From positions 1 through 11,378 of the forward strand of contig CAAELC010000119.1 of the NCBI GenBank assembly GCA_900756715.1: a DNA stretch of 11,378 nucleotides, written 5' to 3'. The DNA is from an uncultured Oscillospiraceae bacterium. Its GTDB lineage: Bacteria; Bacillota; Clostridia; Oscillospirales; Oscillospiraceae. A model generated the notes under the pieces. That model worked only from the letters and a program-made list of their open reading frames with translations. It made no database searches and had not been told where the DNA came from. Positions 1 through 5,949 of this stretch are shown here, in pieces. A program made the position numbers and the translations under genes. Each line of letters opens with the position of its first letter. The first letter of the stretch is position 1.

Positions 1-50
1 GCCTTCGTGCGTTATGGAAAAGAGAGAGTGAAGGAAGGAGTCAATAATAA

Positions 51-1190
51 TTACAGGCCCATGTTGGCGGAAATTACGATGCGCTGCACCTCGCTGGTGC
101 CCTCGTAAATTTCCGTAATCTTTGCATCGCGCATCATGCGCTCCATGGGATAGTCCTTGGTGTAACCGTAGCCACCGAACATTTGCAGAGCCTTGGTGGT
201 GGTTTTCATGGCGTGCTCCGAGCAGAACAGCTTGGCCATGGCGGCCTGCTTCGTGTAGCGTTTTCCCTCGCCCTTGAGCACGGCGGCCTGATAGGTCAGC
301 AGACGGCCGGCCTCGCAGCCCAGCTCCATGTCGGCAAAGGTAAACTGTGTATTCTGGAATTTGCTGATGGGCTTTCCGAACTGAATACGGCCGCGGGTAT
401 ACTCCTTGGCCTCCTCCAGCGCGCCCTCAGCGATGCCCAGAGCCTGCGCGGCAATGCCAATGCGCCCGCCGTCCAGCGTGGCCATGGCGATGGAAAAGCC
501 CTTGCCCTCTACGCCCAGCAGATTTTCCTTGGGAACGATGCAATCCTGGAACACGATCTCCGCCGTGGGAGAGCCGTGCAGGCCCATCTTTTCCTCGTGC
601 TTGCCCACGGAGAAGCCGGGGAAGCTGCTCTCCACGATGAAGGCGGAGATGCCCTTGGTGCCGCGGCTCTTATCGGTCATGGCGAAAACCACGAATACAT
701 CAGCCACATAGCCGTTGGTGATGAAGACCTTGGAGCCGTTCATCACATAGTGATCGCCCTCCAGCCGGGCTTCCGTCTGCCCCTTGGAGGCATCGGAGCC
801 GGCACCCGGCTCTGTCAGGGCAAAGGCACCCACATGGTGGCCGGTGGCCAGCATGGGCAGGTACTTTTCCTTCTGAGCGGCGGTGCCGTAATTGAGAATG
901 GGGTCGCAGCACAGACCGTTATGAGTGGCCACAATGTCGCCGGTGGAGGCGCACTGCTTGCTCAGCTCCTCGATGCAGATGGCACTGGCCAGCGGGTCAG
1001 CGCCAGCGCCGCCGTACTCTCTGGGAACGCACATACCCATTACACCCAGATTAAACAGCTTTTCAATGTTTGCACGGGGATATTCACAGGTGCGGTCGGT
1101 TTCGGCGGCAATGGGCTTTACCTCGTTCTCCGTGAAGGAACGCATCATCTTGCGGATAAGCTGATGCTCACGGGGCAGTTCAAAATTCAT
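51..1190 (-). CDS. bcd: Acyl-CoA dehydrogenase, probably butyryl-CoA dehydrogenase
   Basis: A 379-residue flavoprotein of the usual short-chain acyl-CoA dehydrogenase length. It would reduce crotonyl-CoA to butyryl-CoA in the cytoplasm, normally with an electron-transferring flavoprotein (Etf). Seen in the sequence: the first family signature GAFALTEPGAGSD at residues 121-133, the FAD/substrate stretch GSKVFITNG at 152-160, the loop LDGGRIGIAAQALGIAEGA at 239-257, and the second signature around QMFGGYGYTKDYPMERMMRD at 336-355. The catalytic base is E363 in IYEGTSEVQR. The overall resemblance to clostridial Bcd is strong. The ATG is supported by AAGGAGG (plus-strand 1197-1203) six bases upstream. 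It is the last gene seen of a minus-strand set with a FabZ-type dehydratase and a crotonase. No etfA/etfB is visible; the 50 bases beyond the stop hold no gene start. Exact acyl chain length is inferred from context; another short-chain acyl-CoA dehydrogenase is possible. Confidence 0.93.
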   Translation of the reverse strand: MNFELPREHQLIRKMMRSFTENEVKPIAAETDRTCEYPRANIEKLFNLGVMGMCVPREYGGAGADPLASAICIEELSKQCASTGDIVATHNGLCCDPILNYGTAAQKEKYLPMLATGHHVGAFALTEPGAGSDASKGQTEARLEGDHYVMNGSKVFITNGYVADVFVVFAMTDKSRGTKGISAFIVESSFPGFSVGKHEEKMGLHGSPTAEIVFQDCIVPKENLLGVEGKGFSIAMATLDGGRIGIAAQALGIAEGALEEAKEYTRGRIQFGKPISKFQNTQFTFADMELGCEAGRLLTYQAAVLKGEGKRYTKQAAMAKLFCSEHAMKTTTKALQMFGGYGYTKDYPMERMMRDAKITEIYEGTSEVQRIVISANMGL

Positions 1191-1237
1191 GGTTTTCCTC
1201 CTTTTGGTTCAAAAACATATAAAAGCGTGGATATTTG

Positions 1238-1678
1238 TCAGCGCATGGCCAGAGTGACCTCGCCGCTGGCTGCCAGCTGGCCGCCGGAAAAAATTTCTGC
1301 GGTGCAGGTAGCGATGGCCTTTTCCGGCCGATGGGTGGAAAGGCGGGCGACGATTTCTATCGTATCGCCGGGAAGCAGCTTGCGGCGGAAACGTACCTTG
1401 TCAATGCCCAGAAACAGGGGAAGCTTTCCCTGATAACAGGGCATGGACAGAAGCAGAATGTCCGCCGTCTGCGCCATACACTCCACAGAGTAAACACCGG
1501 GTAACACCGGTTCCTGAGGGAAATGCCCCCGGAAAATATCCCGCTGGGGATCAATATAAAAGGTGGCGCGAATACTCTCACTGGGGTTCAGTTCCTCCAC
1601 GGTGCTGACCAGCAGCATGGGGTCCCGGTGGGGCAGAATTGCCTTGATCTGCTCCTGATTCAGCTTCACGGCACTCAC
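1238..1678 (-). CDS. FabZ-type hotdog 3-hydroxyacyl dehydratase
   Basis: A 146-residue single-hotdog protein of the FabZ type, which removes water from (3R)-3-hydroxyacyl-ACP in fatty acid synthesis. Seen: the N-terminal ILPHRDPMLLV at 14-24, then GHFPQEPVLPGV at 51-62 containing the catalytic histidine H52, followed by E66 in VECMAQ. The 14-residue spacing between H52 and E66 fits FabZ. I chose the GTG at 1678-1676 because it gives a normal FabZ length and overlaps the upstream crotonase stop as GTGA. There is no clear Shine-Dalgarno of its own, so translation is probably coupled. An upstream in-frame ATG at 1753 would add 25 unlikely residues that are out-of-frame crotonase sequence. It lies between crotonase and acyl-CoA dehydrogenase rather than with fab genes, so it may act on CoA esters or a hydroxyacyl-ACP made elsewhere. 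Family certain, substrate unknown. Confidence 0.88.
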   Translation of the reverse strand: MSAVKLNQEQIKAILPHRDPMLLVSTVEELNPSESIRATFYIDPQRDIFRGHFPQEPVLPGVYSVECMAQTADILLLSMPCYQGKLPLFLGIDKVRFRRKLLPGDTIEIVARLSTHRPEKAIATCTAEIFSGGQLAASGEVTLAMR

Positions 1679-2451
1679 CGATTCTGGAACACGGCAGGGC
1701 GCTTTTCCAGAAATGCGGTCATGCCCTCTTTCTGGTCGGCGGTGGCGAAGCACATGGCAAACAGCTCGTTTTCCACGGTAATGCCGTCGTCAATATCCAT
1801 CTGCACGCCGCGGTCAATGCAGGCCTTGGCATACTTTACGGCGATGGGTGCATTCTTGGTAAAGGAACGGGCCATTTCCATTGCGCCTTGCAGCAGCTCC
1901 TCGGGAGCATAGACGGCGTTGACAAGGCTGATCCGCTGGGCCTCGTCGGCCTTAATCATCTTGCCGGAGAAAATCAGCTCCTTGGCCTTGGCCACGCCTA
2001 CCCGGCGGGGCAGACGCTGGGTGCCGGAAAAGCCGGGAGTAATCCCTAGACCCACCTCGGGCTGACCGAACTTGGCTCTTTCCGAAGCAAGAATAATATC
2101 GCAGGACATAGCCAACTCACAGCCGCCGCCCAGCGCGAAGCCGTTGACTGCGGCAATGGTGGGAATCTCCAGCTTTTCGATGCGGCGCATCAATGCGCTG
2201 CCGCGCTGACCCCATTTGCGTCCAGCGGCGATGTCCAGCGGCTGCTGCTCACCAATATCGGCCCCGGCCACAAAGGAGCGGCCCGAACCGGTGAGAATCA
2301 GCGCGCCTACGGTTTCGTCCTGCTCCACCTGAGAGACAGCCTGCTCCAACTCGCCGATGACGGTGGAATTCAGGGCGTTGAGCGCCTCGGGACGATTGAT
2401 GGTCAGCAGGACAATATTGTCCTGCTTTTCATAACAGATGGTCTGATACAT
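1675..2451 (-). CDS. Enoyl-CoA hydratase (crotonase family)
   Basis: A 258-residue crotonase-fold protein, the standard length. It would interconvert crotonyl-CoA and (3S)-3-hydroxybutyryl-CoA in the cytoplasm (crt-like). Seen: NRPEALNALN at 19-28, the oxyanion-hole stretch FVAGADI at 60-66 and ALGGGCELAMSCD at 106-118. The two catalytic glutamates are E112 and E132, 20 residues apart as in hydratases, the second in PEVGLGITPG. The presence of both glutamates favours hydratase over isomerase or decarboxylase relatives. The ATG at 2451 is preceded by AGGAGG seven bases upstream, and the residues MYQTICYEK match the usual N-terminus. A longer reading frame back to 2538 would run into the upstream hairpin and is not used. 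The last bases overlap the start of the FabZ-type gene by four (GTGA). No convincing promoter is visible in the short space between the upstream hairpin and this start. Confidence 0.93.
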   Translation of the reverse strand: MYQTICYEKQDNIVLLTINRPEALNALNSTVIGELEQAVSQVEQDETVGALILTGSGRSFVAGADIGEQQPLDIAAGRKWGQRGSALMRRIEKLEIPTIAAVNGFALGGGCELAMSCDIILASERAKFGQPEVGLGITPGFSGTQRLPRRVGVAKAKELIFSGKMIKADEAQRISLVNAVYAPEELLQGAMEMARSFTKNAPIAVKYAKACIDRGVQMDIDDGITVENELFAMCFATADQKEGMTAFLEKRPAVFQNR

Positions 2452-2503
2452 GCACAGTCCTCCTCTTTGCTGCGGGGAAAGATGCAGCGATCCTGATTGA
2501 TTG

Positions 2504-2554
2504 AAAAAACCGGGGGATGGGACGCCGCCTGAGCACATGGGCGGCGTCCCATCC
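2504..2554 (-). terminator. Hairpin with T6 tract, terminator-like on the minus strand
   Basis: Arms at 2515-2529 and 2540-2554 are perfectly complementary over 15 bp (core GATGGGACGCCGCC), with a 10-base loop. Read on the minus strand it is followed, after five bases, by TTTTTT (2509-2504). It begins 23 bases past the stop codon of the minus-strand fragment ending at 2578, the usual place for the intrinsic terminator of that gene. It lies about 50 bases upstream of the crotonase start, so it could instead attenuate read-through into the crotonase operon. No U tract follows on the plus strand. Confidence 0.7.
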
Positions 2555-2577
2555 GGCGGCTGCCGGGAAACTTTAAA

Positions 2578-2664
2578 TCAGCTGTTTTCGGCCATGCGGC
2601 GGTACTTCTCGTACCGGGCCTTTACATCGGCCACTTCCTTGGCATACAGGGCATCGGCCTTCTC
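2578..2664 (-). pseudogene. C-terminal fragment of an unidentified protein (copy A)
   Basis: 28 codons ending in TGA at 2580-2578 encode a charged, helix-prone tail that includes ADALYAKEVADVKARYEKY. It matches the plus-strand fragment at 2666-2749 at 14 of 27 aligned residues without gaps, including KA.ALYAK and the R-Y-E core. The similarity at protein level, with divergence at DNA level outside the centre, shows both were real coding sequence. The frame continues upstream only into the antisense of the other copy and has no sensible start, so the N-terminus is missing. Its 3' end looks intact because a terminator-like hairpin follows. I do not recognise the parent gene. The spacing of Y, K, K, Y and E faintly resembles the third helix of HMG-box domains, which is only a hint. 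Confidence 0.5.
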
Positions 2665-2693
2665 CGGGAAGGCTGAGGCCCTGTATGCCAAGG
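2637..2693. repeat. Near-perfect 57-bp palindrome at a head-to-head junction
   Basis: Bases pair symmetrically around 2665. The outer arms, CTTGGCATACAGGGC at 2638-2652 and its exact reverse complement at 2678-2692, are perfect over 15 bp. The inner part (2654-2664 against 2666-2676) pairs throughout apart from two G-T wobbles, and the single mismatch lies at 2653/2677. The symmetry arises because both strands encode nearly the same peptide (KA, D or E, then ALYAK) reading away from the centre. It would form a large hairpin in RNA or a cruciform in DNA. It is best seen as the breakpoint between two inverted related gene fragments, not as a regulatory operator. Confidence 0.85.
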
Positions 2694-2749
2694 CTGCCAA
2701 CGACGCCAAGGAGCGTTACGAGGGTTATGTGAAGCTGTCCGAAGAATAA
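2666..2749 (+). pseudogene. C-terminal fragment of an unidentified protein (copy B)
   Basis: 27 codons ending in TAA at 2747-2749 encode a charged tail that includes KAEALYAKAANDAKERYEGY. It is related to the minus-strand copy A (14 of 27 residues identical, no gaps), and the two begin at bases 2666 and 2664, separated by one base. The stop lies 26 bases before the abfD start, so in its original setting the parent gene probably stood directly upstream of abfD in one transcript. The N-terminal part is absent here: the frame upstream reads antisense through copy A and has no ribosome site. The parent family is not recognised. Confidence 0.5.
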
Positions 2750-2775
2750 GAGATCAATTCAGGAGGTATATCCCA

Positions 2776-4245
2776 ATGATGACTGCAAAGGAGTACATCG
2801 ACTCCCTGCGTAAGCTGAACACCCGTGTGTACATGTTCGGCGAAAAGATTGATAACTGGGTGGATCACCCCATGATTCGTCCCAGCATCAACTGCGTGGC
2901 TATGACCTACGCACTGGCCCAGAACCCGGAGTATGAGGATCTGATGACCGCTACTTCCAGCCTGACTGGCCACAAGATCAACCGCTTTACCCACCTGCAC
3001 CAGTCCGCAGACGATCTGGTGAAGAAGGTGAAGATGCAGCGCCTGCTGGGCCAGAAGACGGCCAGCTGCTTCCAGCGCTGCGTGGGTATGGACGCGTTCA
3101 ACGCCGTGTTCTCCTCTACCTACGAGATTGACGAGAAGTACGGCACCAACTATCACGAGAACTTCAAGAAGTTCCTGATTATGGTGCAGGACAATGACCT
3201 GACGGTGGACGGCGCCATGACCGACCCCAAGGGTGACCGCAGCAAGGCTCCCCACGATCAGGCTGATCCGGACATGTTTGTCCATGTGGTGGAGCGGCGC
3301 CCCGACGGCATCGTGGTCTGCGGCGCCAAGTGCCACCAGACCGGCTCCATCAACAGCCACTGGCACATCTTTATGCCCACCATCTCCATGGGTGAGGCGG
3401 ACAAGGACTACGCTGTGTGCTTTGCCTGCCCCACGGACGCCGAGGGCCTGTACATGATCTACGGCCGCCAGTCCTGCGACACCCGCAAGATGGAGGAAGG
3501 CTGCATTGATGTGGGTAACGCCAAGTTCGGCGGCCAGGAGGCTCTGGTGGTTCTGGACCATGTGTTCATCCCCAACGAGTACATCTTCCTCAACGGCGAG
3601 TATGAGTTCGCCGGCACCATCGTGGAGCGCTTCGCCGGGTATCACCGCCAGAGCTACGGCGGCTGCAAGGTGGGCGTGGGCGATGTGGTCATCGGCGCGG
3701 CTGCTCTGGCTGCCGAGTACAACGGCGTGGAAAAGGCCAGCGCGGTGAAGGACAAGCTGATCGAGATGACTCATCTGAACGAGACGCTGTACTCCTGCGG
3801 TATCGCCTGCTCCTGCGAGGGCTGCCCCACCAAGGCAGGCAACTATCAGATCGACCTGCTGCTGGCCAATGTGTGCAAGCAGAATGTGACCCGCTTCCCC
3901 TATGAAATCGTGCGTCTGGCCGAGGACATTGCGGGCGGCCTGATGGTCACCATGCCCAGCGAGACGGACTTCAACTCCGACACCGTGGTGGGCAACAACG
4001 GCGAAACCATCGGCGAAATCTGCAACAAGTACTTTGCCGCCCGGGAGGGTGTGAGCACTGAGGACCGCCAGCGGATCATGCGCTTCCTGGAGAATATGTG
4101 CCTGGGCGCCGCTGCTGTTGGCTATCGTACCGAGTCCATGCACGGTGCAGGTTCTCCTCAGGCCCAGCGCATCATGATTGCCCGTCAGGGAAATATCCAG
4201 GGAAAGAAGAAACTGGCCAAGAATATCGCCGGCATCACCGACTAA
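2776..4245 (+). CDS. abfD: 4-hydroxybutyryl-CoA dehydratase / vinylacetyl-CoA isomerase
   Basis: A 489-residue cytoplasmic FAD and [4Fe-4S] enzyme that dehydrates 4-hydroxybutyryl-CoA to crotonyl-CoA and also isomerises vinylacetyl-CoA. It serves 4-aminobutyrate and succinate fermentation to butyrate. By alignment from memory with the Clostridium aminobutyricum enzyme, the four cluster ligands are present: C98 and C102 in ASCFQRCVG, H290 and C297 in YHRQSYGGCKVG. The active-site residues Q100, T189 (CHQTGS), E255, Y294, K298 and E453 (YRTESMHGAGS) are also in place. Length is normal and nothing suggests decay. AGGAGG at 2761-2766 lies nine bases before the ATG at 2776; the next codon is also ATG and could equally start. 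Codon use is strongly biased to CTG, GGC and AAG, as in highly expressed catabolic genes. The supplier of 4-hydroxybutyryl-CoA (CoA transferase, 4-hydroxybutyrate dehydrogenase) is not in the window. Confidence 0.96.
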   Translation: MMTAKEYIDSLRKLNTRVYMFGEKIDNWVDHPMIRPSINCVAMTYALAQNPEYEDLMTATSSLTGHKINRFTHLHQSADDLVKKVKMQRLLGQKTASCFQRCVGMDAFNAVFSSTYEIDEKYGTNYHENFKKFLIMVQDNDLTVDGAMTDPKGDRSKAPHDQADPDMFVHVVERRPDGIVVCGAKCHQTGSINSHWHIFMPTISMGEADKDYAVCFACPTDAEGLYMIYGRQSCDTRKMEEGCIDVGNAKFGGQEALVVLDHVFIPNEYIFLNGEYEFAGTIVERFAGYHRQSYGGCKVGVGDVVIGAAALAAEYNGVEKASAVKDKLIEMTHLNETLYSCGIACSCEGCPTKAGNYQIDLLLANVCKQNVTRFPYEIVRLAEDIAGGLMVTMPSETDFNSDTVVGNNGETIGEICNKYFAAREGVSTEDRQRIMRFLENMCLGAAAVGYRTESMHGAGSPQAQRIMIARQGNIQGKKKLAKNIAGITD

Positions 4246-4259
4246 CTTTTATATTCAAC

Positions 4260-4290
4260 CCGGCAGGAGGTTCATGCCCCCTCCTGCCGG
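4260..4290 (+). terminator. Stem-loop after abfD, weak terminator candidate
   Basis: An 11-bp perfect stem (CCGGCAGGAGG at 4260-4270 with its complement at 4280-4290) and a nine-base loop lie 15 bases after the abfD stop. No T tract follows, so complete intrinsic termination is doubtful. It may protect the abfD mRNA 3' end or partly separate abfD from the symporter gene. The rest of the 161-base gap holds a small inverted repeat (AAACGC/GCGTTT near 4333-4350) and the symporter's ribosome site; I see no convincing promoter. Confidence 0.4.
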
Positions 4291-4406
4291 AGTGGATACC
4301 ATACTTACAGGGAAGGAAGTGGTTCTGCTCCGTAAACGCAGTGCGTTTCCCCACAAAAATGCCTATGAGATAGAAAGAGATTATCAAAAATAAAGGAGAC
4401 GAATTC

Positions 4407-5825
4407 ATGTTTATCATCAATGCAATGATGGCCGTGTCCAACTGGCTTTGGGGTTGGCCCCTGCTGATCTTGACCGTAGTCGTCGCTGTTGTCCTGACCA
4501 TTAAGTACAAAGGCTTCCAGTTCCGTTTCTTCGGCCATTCTCTGAAGAACACCCTCGGCAAGATCTTCGAGAAGAGCGAAGGCGGCGAAGGTAACGTGAC
4601 CCCCTTCCAGGCCTGCTGCACCGCTCTGGCTTCTACGCTGGGCGTGGGCAACATCGCCGGCGTGTCCGTGGCTATCGCTACCGGCGGCCCCGGCGCCATC
4701 TTCTGGATGTGGGCTGTGGCTCTGATGGGCCTGATCGTGAAGTTTACCGAGATTTCTCTGGGTATGGCTTACCGTGAGAAGGATCCCGAGACCGGCGTGT
4801 GGCACGGCGGCTTCTACTGGACCGTGCGCAAGGGCCTTGGCAAGCACTGGACCTGGCTGGGCTGCTTCTGGGCTATTATCCTGGGCTGCGCCATGGTGTT
4901 TGCCCCCGCTGTTCAGTCCAACTCCATCGTCAGCGCTATCAACTCCTACTTCGATGTTAAGCCCGTTATCATCGGCATCATCATTGCCATTTTGCTGATG
5001 GCAGTTCTGATGGGCGGCCTGAAGAGCATTTCCCGTTTCGCTGAGACCGTCGTTCCCTTCATGGCTCTGGCCTACACCATTGTGGCTATCGTTGTGCTGA
5101 TCCTGAACATCGGCAACCTGCCCGGTGCATTCGGCATGGTCTTCAAGGGTGCGTTCACCCCCACTGCTGCTTCCGGCGGCTTCCTGGGCTCCACTGTGAT
5201 GCTGGCTGTCCGCTGGGGTCTGGCCCGCGGTGTGTACTCCAACGAGGCCGGTACCGGTATGGCTCCTCTGGCTCACTCCTCCTCCAATGCCAACCACCCC
5301 GCCAAGCAGGGCCTGTGGGGCATCACCGAGGTGTTTGTTGACACCATCGTTGTCTGCACCATGACCGCCATGGTGGTTCTGGTTTCCGGCGTGTGGGATA
5401 GCGGTGCTTCCGGCGCTGCCCTGACCTCTCTGGCTTTCGGTACCGCTCTGGGCAATCAGGCTGTTGGTACTATCTTCGTTTCCGTTATCATTGCTTTCTT
5501 CGGTTTCACCACCGCTCTGGTCAACATCTACTACGGTGAGATCTGCCTGAGCGCCCTGAAGCTGGACAAGCTGGCCATCCCCTACCGCATTCTGGGCTGC
5601 ATCTTCGCCATCATCGGCTCCGTGGGCGCCCTGAGTGTGCTGTGGAACCTGTTCGACTTCTTCTTCGGCGTGTGCGCCGTGTGCAACCTGTTCCTCTGCA
5701 TTGCCATGCGCAAGCAGGTTTGGGCCATCATCTGCGACTACAAGGCTCGCCTGAAGTCCGGTAAGTGGGCCAAGAACAATGAGGAAGCTATTGCTCAGAT
5801 CCCCGAGCTGGCTTCCAAAGACTAA
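4407..5825 (+). CDS. AGCS-family sodium:alanine/glycine symporter
   Basis: A 472-residue multi-spanning inner-membrane protein that would import alanine, glycine or a similar amino acid with sodium ions. Seen: a first hydrophobic helix near 15-32, the family motif GVGNIAGVSVAIATGGPG at 79-96 followed by AIFWMWAVALMG, and a version of the conserved SNEAGxGxAPxAH motif (SNEAGTGMAPLAH, about 277-289). Several further hydrophobic segments continue to about residue 435, and the C-terminal tail is charged and cytoplasmic. Length is typical for the family. AAGGAG at 4393-4398 lies eight bases before the ATG. It sits between abfD and an aminotransferase, which suggests uptake of an amino acid fed into fermentation. 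The actual substrate cannot be told from sequence. Confidence 0.93.
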   Translation: MFIINAMMAVSNWLWGWPLLILTVVVAVVLTIKYKGFQFRFFGHSLKNTLGKIFEKSEGGEGNVTPFQACCTALASTLGVGNIAGVSVAIATGGPGAIFWMWAVALMGLIVKFTEISLGMAYREKDPETGVWHGGFYWTVRKGLGKHWTWLGCFWAIILGCAMVFAPAVQSNSIVSAINSYFDVKPVIIGIIIAILLMAVLMGGLKSISRFAETVVPFMALAYTIVAIVVLILNIGNLPGAFGMVFKGAFTPTAASGGFLGSTVMLAVRWGLARGVYSNEAGTGMAPLAHSSSNANHPAKQGLWGITEVFVDTIVVCTMTAMVVLVSGVWDSGASGAALTSLAFGTALGNQAVGTIFVSVIIAFFGFTTALVNIYYGEICLSALKLDKLAIPYRILGCIFAIIGSVGALSVLWNLFDFFFGVCAVCNLFLCIAMRKQVWAIICDYKARLKSGKWAKNNEEAIAQIPELASKD

Positions 5826-5861
5826 TTTACAGCAATTTCCCTCTTCCTGAACATAGCCTGC

Positions 5862-5904
5862 ACCGGCGCCCGCCCTCGGGGCAGGCGCCGGTTAAGGCGC
5901 TTTT
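5862..5904 (+). terminator. GC-rich stem-loop after the symporter gene
   Basis: ACCGGCGCC at 5862-5870 pairs with GGCGCCGGT at 5884-5892. After one mismatch, four more G-C pairs close a three-base loop. A TTTT run follows at 5901-5904, nine bases after the stem. It lies 36 bases past the symporter stop. The strong stem with a short, displaced T run suggests partial termination before the aminotransferase gene. Confidence 0.55.
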
Positions 5905-5949
5905 CAAGACTGAACCCTACTGAGGAATTTTTGAAAGGAGTTTTTTCTT

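Larger units (their letters stand above)
2452..2775. other. Gene-free 324-base region between crotonase and abfD
   Basis: This stretch contains no intact gene. From left to right it holds the crotonase ribosome site, a T6 tract and a 15-bp hairpin reading toward crotonase, a short C-terminal coding fragment on the minus strand, a near-palindrome centred at 2665, a related C-terminal coding fragment on the plus strand, and the AGGAGG ribosome site for abfD at 2761-2766. I could not find a good -35/-10 pair for either flanking gene. An open frame spans 2501-2749 on the plus strand, but it begins at a TTG with no ribosome site and reads through the hairpin, so I treat only its 3' part as coding-derived. 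Confidence 0.7.

Noticed and set aside
183..1433. A 416-codon open frame on the plus strand
   Set aside because: It is the antisense shadow of the acyl-CoA dehydrogenase and part of the FabZ-type gene. It has no ribosome site and low-complexity composition, while the minus strand shows family motifs throughout.
1679..1753. N-terminal extension of the FabZ-type protein to the ATG at 1753
   Set aside because: The extra residues overlap the crotonase gene out of frame and do not look like FabZ. The GTG at 1678 gives the normal length and a GTGA overlap.
2501..2749. An 82-codon small gene on the plus strand
   Set aside because: It starts with TTG without a ribosome site and reads through a hairpin and the antisense of copy A. 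Only the last 27 codons show protein-level similarity to something else.
2725..4143. A 472-codon open frame on the minus strand
   Set aside because: It lies antisense to abfD, whose ligands and catalytic residues are all present. The H, A, V and G-rich composition is typical of reverse reading of GC-rich codons.
4305..5297. A 330-codon open frame on the minus strand rich in G, H, D and Q
   Set aside because: Antisense of the symporter gene; the composition and lack of domains mark it as a shadow.
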